A program made the translations under genes and the position numbers. Below the pieces are notes generated by a model. It was not told the DNA's origin. It did no database searches and saw only the letters and a list, made by a program, of their open reading frames with translations. Positions 9,235 through 17,421 of a stretch of DNA of 64,000 bases are shown here, one piece after another (position 1 is the stretch's first letter; each line of letters starts with the position of its first letter). The DNA is taken from the NCBI GenBank assembly GCA_965659685.1, contig CBFHXB010000004.1:41614-105613 (forward strand), written 5' to 3'. This stretch comes from MGIIa-L3 sp11892u. GTDB lineage: Archaea; Thermoplasmatota; Poseidoniia; Poseidoniales; Poseidoniaceae.

Positions 9235-11749
9235 CCGCGGCGTGGACCTGCCCCTGAACGTCCCGCATTCGGGACTTGGCGCCCAACTCCCGGAACACGG
9301 TCAAAGCGCGTTGGAGGTATTCCATGCGTCGCTGCTTGTCGGGCGTGACGCCACCGAGTTTCGAGAGGAGTTCACCGATTTGCATGCGAAGGTCGTTGGC
9401 TTCGGCGATGACCAGGGCTTGGCGGTACTGTTCGGTGGCCTCCTCCACACGACCACCGTCTTCGTGGACCTCACCGAGGAGAATGCTGATCTCGACCGTC
9501 GCGAGCACGTCCCCACCTTGCGTCAGGGCCTCCACAGCGCTGGAATAGTGGTGAAGCGCAAGTTCGGTGTCCTTCATCTTCGCATAGAACCGTCCGAGCA
9601 CGGCTTGGGCACGAGCGTGAAGCATCGCTTCCTCGGTTTCGCTCGTGCTCTCGAAGGCCTTGATGGCGTGGTCACGTGCGCGGTCGACCTCACCGAGGTC
9701 GAGGAAGGCTCGGGCCAAACTGATCCGCGAACCGACCAATTCGTCGGGAGACGCGCTGGTGGCGAGGATGGTTTCCACTTGGGCGTAGGCTTCCAGAGCG
9801 GCTTTCTGGTCGTTCTTTCGCCTCAGGAGGTAGCCCATGTTGTTGTACGTGCGGGTGGCCCCTTGCTCGTCTTCCAAGGCAATGAATCCCTTCAGGGCTT
9901 CCCGGTGCAATTCCAAGGCCTCGTCAGGTTGGCCTTGCTTGAGGCACACGTCGGCCAGGGTCGAACGAACTTCAGAGGCGGTTCGGTGGTCGTCTGCGCC
10001 CATAGCGCCGTCAAGCGCCAAGGTCAGGGATGCTTGGGCTTCGTCCAACCGTCCCTGCAGGGCGAGCACTTCTCCTGAGAGTTGGTGCAACCGTGCCCCT
10101 TCGGACCCTTCCAAATCCTCGAAGGGAACCCGTTCCAGCAGGGTCAAGACCTCCATGTGTCCCTTGCTGACCAAGCCACGACCCTCGTGGGTCAACAGAT
10201 GAACGGCATCCTCGAGTTCCTCGCATTCAAGCAGGTGATGGATGTACTCGACCAATTGCTCCGCCGTCGCGTGATGCTCGGAATACCAGGCAATGCAGCG
10301 ACGGTGGAGGTCCTGCCGCTGTTGTTGGTCCAGACTGCGCAGGAGGAATTCTCGGATCAAATCGTGCACGTCGAAGGTCTTGCTGTCCGCTTGACGGGCC
10401 AAGCCTTGGTCCACCAAGGAATCCAACACGTCGAGGTCCAGATCCTGCTGGCCAAGAGCGTCGATCGAAACGGACTCACGGAACACGGAGAGGGCCGCCA
10501 AGACACGCTTCTCTTCCGCGGTCAGCTTTGAGAAAATCTCCACAGAGACGTAGGTCTCCAGGGATTCGTGGTAAGCACCGGCCGAGGCTCCGCGGTTGAT
10601 GAGTTCCAACACGAGCGGGTGACCGCGGGACAAACCGTGGATGTGAAGCCACTGCTCGTCCGAGAGGTCCTCGAAACTGCTCAGGAGTTGCCGCGTGGCC
10701 TCCGGGTCGAGTCCGTCGAGCGGCAAGACGAAACTGGAAATCCTTCCTTCGGCGTCCTTCGCGGCAACAACGGGTTTGAACGAACGCGAAAAGAGCACCA
10801 AACCAACGAGGTCCTCGGCTTCGATGAGGTTCAACGCAACCGCCTGAATGGTTTGGTGAAGGACAGCATCCGACACCTTGTGGTAGTCGTCGAGGATGAG
10901 CAGCGAAGGTGTACCGGAAAGCGCATCGACGATCAAACGGGCGGCGTCGGAGGGTTGGGGGACCGGTGTCGCCGCTAGGTAGTCCGAGAAGGAGGCGTCA
11001 CCCATGTTCGCAAGCCATTCAGCGATCGACTCCAAGCACGCACGGGCGCTTTCCCAATCCTGACAACGGTGGTAGAGCATGTTCCGACGGTGCGTGAACC
11101 GCTCAACCAACTTCCCCGCCACGGTCGTCTTGCCAATGCCGGCGATGCCAGGCACAAGCAAGGTGGTGGCCCGAGCGTCAAGCAGGCTGACGATGTGATC
11201 GAGTTCACGTTCGCGACCGTAGAATCGCCTGACGCGGGGAAGGTCCGCAAAGGAGGTCACCAGTTGCTTCTCGACGTGCTTCGAGAGGTCACGGTCGACC
11301 AAATCAGGAGAAAGGCCACGGACGTCCAAGACACCGTTGTCGTCCATGTACCGAATGACGTCCACGGGTCGCATGGGGAAGGGGAGAACCTCGTGCACCG
11401 ATCCAAGGTCGCTTCGCTTCGAAGAACCGTCTTCAAGCAAACAATGCACAGGGTGGCTTCGCAACCGCTGCCACGTTTCTTCCGCACCGGTGATGCCGGT
11501 GTCGGTCAAGAAGTACGCCTTGCGTTTTCTGGCAACACCGGAAACGTGGGCCTGCCGTTCAACCAGCAAACCGGAATCCTTCAACGAGGCAATGGCCCGG
11601 GGCACGTTCGATCGTGCGATGGCCACGGCGTTGGCGATTCCCATTTGCGACAGGGCGAACGGGACTTCAACGCTCGACTTGTAGTCGACGTAGTCGCGGA
11701 GGTGAAGCAGGATGCGTTCCTGCACACCCGGTTTTGGATTGCCGCTCAA
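9221..11749 (-). CDS. Winged-helix STAND NTPase with TPR repeats
   Basis: The protein has 842 residues. An N-terminal winged-helix DNA-binding-like domain spans about residues 10-95. A STAND/NB-ARC-type ATPase follows, with Walker A GIAGIGKTT at 201-209, Walker B LLILDD at 283-288, and a helical/winged region to about 480. From about 520 to the end there are tetratricopeptide repeats. This is the layout of MalT/AfsR-like signal-integrating regulators, in which TPRs bind the inducer and ATP drives oligomerisation. A role in defence is possible for STAND proteins, but the N-terminal effector here looks DNA-binding rather than toxic. The TTG start at 11749 is supported by a GAGGT Shine-Dalgarno sequence that overlaps the stop of the upstream surface-protein gene 9 bases away. 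The two are probably co-transcribed. Confidence 0.85.
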   Translation of the reverse strand: MSGNPKPGVQERILLHLRDYVDYKSSVEVPFALSQMGIANAVAIARSNVPRAIASLKDSGLLVERQAHVSGVARKRKAYFLTDTGITGAEETWQRLRSHPVHCLLEDGSSKRSDLGSVHEVLPFPMRPVDVIRYMDDNGVLDVRGLSPDLVDRDLSKHVEKQLVTSFADLPRVRRFYGRERELDHIVSLLDARATTLLVPGIAGIGKTTVAGKLVERFTHRRNMLYHRCQDWESARACLESIAEWLANMGDASFSDYLAATPVPQPSDAARLIVDALSGTPSLLILDDYHKVSDAVLHQTIQAVALNLIEAEDLVGLVLFSRSFKPVVAAKDAEGRISSFVLPLDGLDPEATRQLLSSFEDLSDEQWLHIHGLSRGHPLVLELINRGASAGAYHESLETYVSVEIFSKLTAEEKRVLAALSVFRESVSIDALGQQDLDLDVLDSLVDQGLARQADSKTFDVHDLIREFLLRSLDQQQRQDLHRRCIAWYSEHHATAEQLVEYIHHLLECEELEDAVHLLTHEGRGLVSKGHMEVLTLLERVPFEDLEGSEGARLHQLSGEVLALQGRLDEAQASLTLALDGAMGADDHRTASEVRSTLADVCLKQGQPDEALELHREALKGFIALEDEQGATRTYNNMGYLLRRKNDQKAALEAYAQVETILATSASPDELVGSRISLARAFLDLGEVDRARDHAIKAFESTSETEEAMLHARAQAVLGRFYAKMKDTELALHHYSSAVEALTQGGDVLATVEISILLGEVHEDGGRVEEATEQYRQALVIAEANDLRMQIGELLSKLGGVTPDKQRRMEYLQRALTVFRELGAKSRMRDVQGQVHAAVMNR

Positions 11750-11758
11750 GTTCCAACC

Positions 11759-14700
11759 TCATTCAGTGGAAGGGACGTAATCGGGGTCTGGGACCCACTG
11801 GTTGGTTTCAGCGTCCCAGATCCATCCAGGGTGCTGTGAACTCGCAGCCGCAGCCGGCGAAGCAACCGCCGTCTGTTGGGCGGGGATCTCCGGAGCGGAT
11901 TTCTTGGCCCAAGCGTAGGGATCTTCCTCCACCTGTGCTTCCGCTCCTTCGACCTCTTCCTCGAATTCTTCGTACTCGACAAAGAAGGTCAGAACCAGGG
12001 CTGCCAACACCACCACGACAAGCAAGGCGCCGACAATGACCCAAATCATGGAAAGGCCGCTCTCGGCCGCAGAGGCCGGCGTGAGGGTGTAGTCGCCACC
12101 GCTTCGGGCTTCTTGGCCGTTCATCTCGAAGTAAATGCCCGTTGCCTTGTCGCTGTTGAGCTGGTTCACGGTGATGTCCATCGCCCACGTACCGTCGGAA
12201 AGGACGCGCGTGGTGTTCAGCCGCAGGTTACCCGATTCGGTCCTTGCTGACACGGTGGAGCCGGGAAGACCGGTGCCCGAGAAGGAGGCGGAAACGTCGG
12301 TGTCAAGGTACGCCTCGTTGCTGACCTTTTGCACGTCGAACTCGACGGCCCGGACCAGGAAGTTGACCCGGAAGGAATACGCCACGGAGCCGTACTCGTC
12401 TTGCGCTTCAAACATCACCTGCTCAAGGGACCACTCGCTGATTTCTGTCGTGGTCTGTGCCATGCCGTCCATCGGGTTGTAGGTCGCCACACCGCGGGCG
12501 TTGATCGTGATGTATGCAGGGTAGTCGTCGTCTTCAAAGGTCGCTGGATCGTCAAACACGTCGTAGATCAGGAGCGTGGAATCCACGTCCAAGTCGCTGA
12601 AGAAGGCCGCCAAATCGATGCTTTGGCCAGAGCCACATCGGTCGATGCTGTTCGAGTATTGGTCGCAGAAAATCGTCAGCGTCTGAGGCCAGTCCAAGCC
12701 GTTGAACACCGGTGCGTTGTTCTCACGGTCAACCGGGTTGTCGATGCGGACACGACGGCGGACTTCTTCGGAGTAATCCTCGCCGTCGTAGGCTCGAACG
12801 ATGATTTCGTATTGTTGGTCGTGGATGTATTTCGAGGTGTCCCAGGTCACCTGCCATGCACCGTTGGACAGGAATTGGGTGACGATGAGTTCCTCGTCAG
12901 ACATCAGGATGCTGGAGGCGAGGTCCAACACTTGGACCTCAACACGCGTTACTTGACCGTCGTTGTCCAACGCACCGCCTTGGAGGTAGGAGGAATCGCT
13001 CGCACGAAGGATGCCTCCGTCGATGACGAGGTCGCCTTCAGCAGTGTAAGCATCCACGGTCACGAAGGGTGGTGTGTTGTCGTTCTCAATGATGAGGGTA
13101 CGTCGCTCGACGGTGCAACCGTCCGGCCAATCGATGCAGAAGTCGGAGTCGGCTGCCCAGACCTCGAAGGTGTATTCCCCACTGGGCAGGTCTTCGAAGT
13201 TCCACTGGTATTCCCAAGCGGTCTGACCAGGCGTGTACAGGTGTGAGAAGTAGTCGTTGGGCCCGGTGATGTTGAACCAAATCTGTTGGATGTCTGAGCC
13301 CTGCACGCCCGAGTAAGGGTCGGAAGCCGTCCCTGTGAACAGCACCTTGCCGTTGCGGTGCGTCGAACCGTCGAGTGGCTCGTTGAGGATCAACGACGGA
13401 GCCACAAGGTTGAGTTTGTACTTGCGTGTTTCTTGAGGCGAGGTGTCCAAACCGTCGAAGGCACGAACGCGGAAGGTCACGTCGCTTTCGCCTTCAGGGT
13501 GTCCGGACAGGTCCCATTCAAACGACCACGTCTTGAACGGATGGTTGTTCTTGGTGATCTCTCCGTTTGCCCCAGAGGTGTCCGTGGCCGAATACCACGA
13601 CTGGCTGCCGGGTGGCTGGATCTCAACACGCTTGACGATGCCGAACTGCTTCTCGTAGGCGATTTGGTCGAGCGCATATTCACCGGGGCTACCGCTTCCC
13701 GCGATGCCGTCCCAAGCCGCTCCAGTCAGGGTCACCGTGGTCGCAAAAGATGCTCCATCGAGTTGATCCACGACCACGCTTGGTCGAAGGTTGTCGAGGT
13801 TGATGACGTCGTCCACGCCACCGGTCAAGGTAAACGAGAAGGTTTTCTCGCCCTTGCCGAACTTGTAGGCTTCCACGGTGTAGAAGGCCTGCTCACGTCC
13901 GTTGACGCAATCTTCGTCAGCCGTGTCGACCTTGGTGTCACCGTCGTTGTCGTAGCCGTCCGCGCAGGAGTTCTCATCGATGGATTCGACGGTTGGCGTT
14001 CCGGGGACGTCCACCGCGGTGTCCCCGACGATGTGGTTCCAGTTTCGGTCGATCAGGAAGTCACTGGGGAGGGAAACGAAATCGGTGAATCCGAACGCAT
14101 CGGTTTCCAATTCGTACAACGGAAGACCGACCGAGTCACGGATGACCACCGTGGCGTCGGCGACGTTGGAACCTGCCGCCTTCACTTGGTAACGAACAAG
14201 TTCACCTTGGCGCACTTGCGTGCCCCACTCGGAGTTTTGATTCTGAACGAAAATCTTCGACGTGTCGAAGTTTTGGAGGTCCGCGTAAGAGAAGACGGTG
14301 GAGTTGGTCACCAGCTCGATGGCGAGTGGCATGTCGCGTGGCGGCAATTCTGCCGAGACGGGAAGTTGCAGGCACTCGTCCGTTACGTAGGGGCACTCCG
14401 CGCCTTCCCAGGCGAGCATCACGGGATAACCGGAGGACACATCGGGAATGAACTCGGATTGCACCGTGATTCGGGATTCTGTGACGTTGTACACTTGGGT
14501 GGCGTTGGTCCACGTGTTGCCTGAGAAGTAACCAATGGAACCGTACTTGTTGCCGTAATTGTCGTCGAATTGGAAGATGCGGACGGCGAAGTCACCGGTC
14601 TCCATCTCGTTGTCCTGAACGTTCACGATGCCACCGTTGACGCGGAGCGCATCGCCCATGTTGTTGGCCACACGGTTGTTTTCGATGGTCGCGCTGGCCA

Positions 14701-16105
14701 TGAACACGTGGATGGCAGGGCAAGCGAAGTCACCGCCGTACATCCAGTTCGAGTTGCAGGTGCCGGAGTTGTTCTCGATGATGTTGTTGGCGAAGTACAT
14801 CCGGTTCGCACTTGGCGAGGGCACGCTCCAACCTTGGTCGCGGTAGTGGTATTCTCCGAGAACCACAGGCTCGCGGGCCGTGTCGTGAATCGTGTTGTTC
14901 TCCGCGATCACGTCAGAGGAGCCGTAAATCCAGAATCCATTGTACCCCTCGATCGGCCCGATGTCGTTGTTGTACGCTTCGACCACCGACGAGCGGATAC
15001 CAAAGCCGGAACCGCTGGTGGCTCCGGAAATGGAGTTCCCTGTGGCGGAAACGCGGGCACCGTCGTACGCGGTGATGCCGGCACCTTCGCCGGTGGTGAT
15101 GGTGTTGTCGTCGATGTAAAGCGTGTGCTCAATGTCACCGGTTTGCTTGAACGAGTTGGTGTCGATGGCGTTGCACAGGACGTCGACGGTGGAGTTGGTC
15201 AGCCAGCCCGAGGTGCCGCGCATGAAGACACCGTAGGCGTTGTCGCTGATGCTCAAGCGTTCCAAGCGGATGTAGGAATCCTCGGTGTAAATGACCGAGA
15301 ATCCGCCGCCTTGGTTGCCGCACTGAGCTTCGGTGTCACCAGTAAAACTCGAGTCCAAAACACGCATGGTGGAAAGAATTCCGAGGCCGGCTCCGTACGC
15401 CTGGATGGATGCAGCCTTGTACGACTGTTCGTCGACGCCGAGGGAAAACTCGGAGTTGGTGATGGTCGGGGAAGCCGCGTTGAGGGCGATGACGTTGCTG
15501 GTGTTGATGTCCGAGAAGGACAGCCCGTTCGCGTCGAAGCTGGAGCCGTCGAAGATGAGTGCTCCATAGAGGTACTTCTGAGCGTTCACGGAATAAATCG
15601 GGAAGCCGTAGGCCTTTTCGAAGTGAACATAATTCAGGCTGGTGATCGCTTCGTCAATGGTGTTGCGGAAGATCACGCCACCACCGCAAGAAGCATCGGT
15701 GTTGTAGAGCGGAACTTGCGCATTGGGGCTGTAGCATCGCCCGGTGGCAGACGCGTTGGCAGGGTTGCCCCAGAGGAAGCGAACTGGGGAGCTTTGGCTT
15801 CCTTGGGTGGCGCCGCAGGAAGCATCACCAGCGCAGATGGCGCCCTTGACGTTCACGAACGTACCGGCAGGAACGTTGACCGTGGTTCCTGCGTTGATGA
15901 TGAGCTTGGCACCTTCGGCCACCTCAACGTCGCCCGTCAGGGTATGGGTGCCCGACCAGGTTTCAGTACCAACGACGATGCCAGATTTCGTCTCGTTGTT
16001 GGCCGAGACGGTCGGGACGGTCACCATGCCGACCATGAGCGACATGAGAAGGAGGGTCACGAGGGAGATGCTGCTGAGGGGACGTGTCTTGGTCACGGTA
16101 TCCAC
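11759..16105 (-). CDS. Large secreted beta-helix/Ig-like surface protein with C-terminal membrane anchor and GWIWD tail
   Basis: The protein has 1448 residues. A signal peptide covers about residues 1-35, with a probable cut after TVSA. Residues 100-600 contain repeated short N-rich beta segments (SGNSISG, ENNTIHD, ENNRVAN) typical of right-handed parallel beta-helices. Around 730-760 a Ca-loop-like DNDGDTKVDTADEDC occurs. Residues 790-1340 contain several Ig/cadherin-like beta-sandwich modules. A single transmembrane helix lies at about 1353-1373. The cytoplasmic tail is acidic, then Ala/Pro-rich, and ends in GWIWDAETNQWVPDPDY at 1427-1443. GTG at 16105 is the chosen start because a TATA-like box is centred 27 bases upstream, fitting a leaderless transcript. 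Polysaccharide binding or cleavage is known for some beta-helix proteins, but no catalytic residues can be pointed to. Confidence 0.85.
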   Translation of the reverse strand: MDTVTKTRPLSSISLVTLLLMSLMVGMVTVPTVSANNETKSGIVVGTETWSGTHTLTGDVEVAEGAKLIINAGTTVNVPAGTFVNVKGAICAGDASCGATQGSQSSPVRFLWGNPANASATGRCYSPNAQVPLYNTDASCGGGVIFRNTIDEAITSLNYVHFEKAYGFPIYSVNAQKYLYGALIFDGSSFDANGLSFSDINTSNVIALNAASPTITNSEFSLGVDEQSYKAASIQAYGAGLGILSTMRVLDSSFTGDTEAQCGNQGGGFSVIYTEDSYIRLERLSISDNAYGVFMRGTSGWLTNSTVDVLCNAIDTNSFKQTGDIEHTLYIDDNTITTGEGAGITAYDGARVSATGNSISGATSGSGFGIRSSVVEAYNNDIGPIEGYNGFWIYGSSDVIAENNTIHDTAREPVVLGEYHYRDQGWSVPSPSANRMYFANNIIENNSGTCNSNWMYGGDFACPAIHVFMASATIENNRVANNMGDALRVNGGIVNVQDNEMETGDFAVRIFQFDDNYGNKYGSIGYFSGNTWTNATQVYNVTESRITVQSEFIPDVSSGYPVMLAWEGAECPYVTDECLQLPVSAELPPRDMPLAIELVTNSTVFSYADLQNFDTSKIFVQNQNSEWGTQVRQGELVRYQVKAAGSNVADATVVIRDSVGLPLYELETDAFGFTDFVSLPSDFLIDRNWNHIVGDTAVDVPGTPTVESIDENSCADGYDNDGDTKVDTADEDCVNGREQAFYTVEAYKFGKGEKTFSFTLTGGVDDVINLDNLRPSVVVDQLDGASFATTVTLTGAAWDGIAGSGSPGEYALDQIAYEKQFGIVKRVEIQPPGSQSWYSATDTSGANGEITKNNHPFKTWSFEWDLSGHPEGESDVTFRVRAFDGLDTSPQETRKYKLNLVAPSLILNEPLDGSTHRNGKVLFTGTASDPYSGVQGSDIQQIWFNITGPNDYFSHLYTPGQTAWEYQWNFEDLPSGEYTFEVWAADSDFCIDWPDGCTVERRTLIIENDNTPPFVTVDAYTAEGDLVIDGGILRASDSSYLQGGALDNDGQVTRVEVQVLDLASSILMSDEELIVTQFLSNGAWQVTWDTSKYIHDQQYEIIVRAYDGEDYSEEVRRRVRIDNPVDRENNAPVFNGLDWPQTLTIFCDQYSNSIDRCGSGQSIDLAAFFSDLDVDSTLLIYDVFDDPATFEDDDYPAYITINARGVATYNPMDGMAQTTTEISEWSLEQVMFEAQDEYGSVAYSFRVNFLVRAVEFDVQKVSNEAYLDTDVSASFSGTGLPGSTVSARTESGNLRLNTTRVLSDGTWAMDITVNQLNSDKATGIYFEMNGQEARSGGDYTLTPASAAESGLSMIWVIVGALLVVVVLAALVLTFFVEYEEFEEEVEGAEAQVEEDPYAWAKKSAPEIPAQQTAVASPAAAASSQHPGWIWDAETNQWVPDPDYVPSTE

Positions 16106-16128
16106 CGTATCTCCCGTACTTCGGACGA

Positions 16129-16136
16129 GATATAAC
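16129..16136 (-). promoter_or_regulatory. TATA-like box for the beta-helix/STAND operon
   Basis: GTTATATC on the minus strand lies 24-31 bases upstream of the GTG at 16105. That is the spacing expected if transcription starts at or next to the start codon. It is one of the clearest AT-rich elements in this GC-rich window. Confidence 0.5.
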
Positions 16137-16202
16137 GCTGTGGGCCGAATTGTGTGCCGGATTGTGTCGAAATGGCGCCCGTTGTATCAAACAAAAGGGC
16201 CA

Positions 16203-17387
16203 TCAAAACGCGGTCGAGCAGGTCGGATCGACGGCCTCAAACCACGCCATGGCGTCCAAACCACCGTACCCTGTTCGATCGTCATGAACGCCCCCCAAGG
16301 AACTTCTCAGGGCTTCTTTCACATGCGTCACGCACCGGTCGTCTCCAACGCGCATGTCTGGATGAGCCTCCAAAATCATCGCCAAAGCGGACGTGACGAG
16401 GACGGTTGAAACCGAAGTTCCACTGGATGAAAACCAAGCGTCATCAGCACCCGTTGAAATGACGTTGACGCCCGGAGCATGAACTTCTGGCTTCATGTTC
16501 GGATCTTCACCAAGTCCACTTCCGCTGGAGGAATTGGTCCAAATTTCACCCGATTCGTTGGAGGCGGCCACAGAGATGACCCGAGGCAAGAAAGCAGGGG
16601 ATGCCACACGCCCGTCGTCGTCAGGACCACCGTCGTTGCCGGCCGCAGCGACCACGAAGATGCCCGCATCCAGCGCCCGCCGGACGGACGAAACGACCAC
16701 GTCGCGTTGACTTTCGACCTGTTCCCCCCCCAAGGAGAGGGAAATGAGGTCGGCCTCGAAGCCCGTTCTGCACCAATCGATGGCCTCGGCACCGACGGCG
16801 TCGTCGCCCGTGTTTTCACCCTCGTCGTCGCCAGAGAGGGCTGCTGCAACCCCCAAGGTCACGCCTGGCGCGGCCCCTTTCTGATGGCCGTCGGCCATCA
16901 TCAGCCCCACCATCATCGTGCCGTGGGCGGTTGCTCCCCGATCGAGAGGAGCGGTTGAACCTCCGATGAAATCACGAAACACCACGTCGATGTCGGACAA
17001 CGCAGAGTGGCTGGTGTCCACCCCTGTGTCCACCACGCAGACCCGAACACCCGAGCCATCGTAGCCTTCGTCTGCGAGATCTCGAAGGCCGGTGCTTTCG
17101 AAGGCCCATTCAGAATCGTCAAGCGGGATTTCAACGAACAGCCACCCCTGAGAGGCGATCAAACCTGCAAGGATAACAAGCACCACCAATCCGAGCGAAG
17201 AACGGGCGACGCGCCGGCGTCGATGCGGTACTGCGCTGACCAGCGTTGGAGCCCAGCCCATGACCTCAGAGCGCCATTCAGCTTCGTGCTCCACCGCGGA
17301 TGGGTCCACGGCGGTCAGCATACGCGGTTCTCCCGGCTCCGGGAGGAACTCCATGCCTTCCAGCGCCGACGGCCTCACGGCTGACAT
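16203..17387 (-). CDS. Membrane-anchored subtilisin-like serine protease (S8)
   Basis: The protein has 394 residues. A cytoplasmic N-terminus of about 60 residues ends in a basic RRRR cluster, followed by one transmembrane helix at about 64-82, giving a signal-anchor topology with the catalytic domain outside. The triad is visible: Asp120 in VCVVDTGVD, His155 in TAHGT, and Ser325 in SSSGTSVS, with the oxyanion Asn251 in AAGND. There is no obvious propeptide domain. A GGAGGG Shine-Dalgarno sequence precedes the ATG at 17387. The gene starts 35 bases after the oligosaccharyltransferase stop on the same strand, so the two are probably co-transcribed. A role in processing glycosylated surface proteins is inferred from that position. 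Confidence 0.9.
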   Translation of the reverse strand: MSAVRPSALEGMEFLPEPGEPRMLTAVDPSAVEHEAEWRSEVMGWAPTLVSAVPHRRRRVARSSLGLVVLVILAGLIASQGWLFVEIPLDDSEWAFESTGLRDLADEGYDGSGVRVCVVDTGVDTSHSALSDIDVVFRDFIGGSTAPLDRGATAHGTMMVGLMMADGHQKGAAPGVTLGVAAALSGDDEGENTGDDAVGAEAIDWCRTGFEADLISLSLGGEQVESQRDVVVSSVRRALDAGIFVVAAAGNDGGPDDDGRVASPAFLPRVISVAASNESGEIWTNSSSGSGLGEDPNMKPEVHAPGVNVISTGADDAWFSSSGTSVSTVLVTSALAMILEAHPDMRVGDDRCVTHVKEALRSSLGGVHDDRTGYGGLDAMAWFEAVDPTCSTAF

Positions 17388-17421
17388 TGGAGTCCCTCCG
17401 CATTTGAAGGCGTGTTGCTCA

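Noticed and set aside
9221..11749. STAND NTPase as an Avs-type antiviral protein
   Set aside because: It lacks a nuclease, TIR or membrane effector and has no neighbouring defence genes. The N-terminal winged helix favours a regulator, so defence is kept only as a minor alternative.
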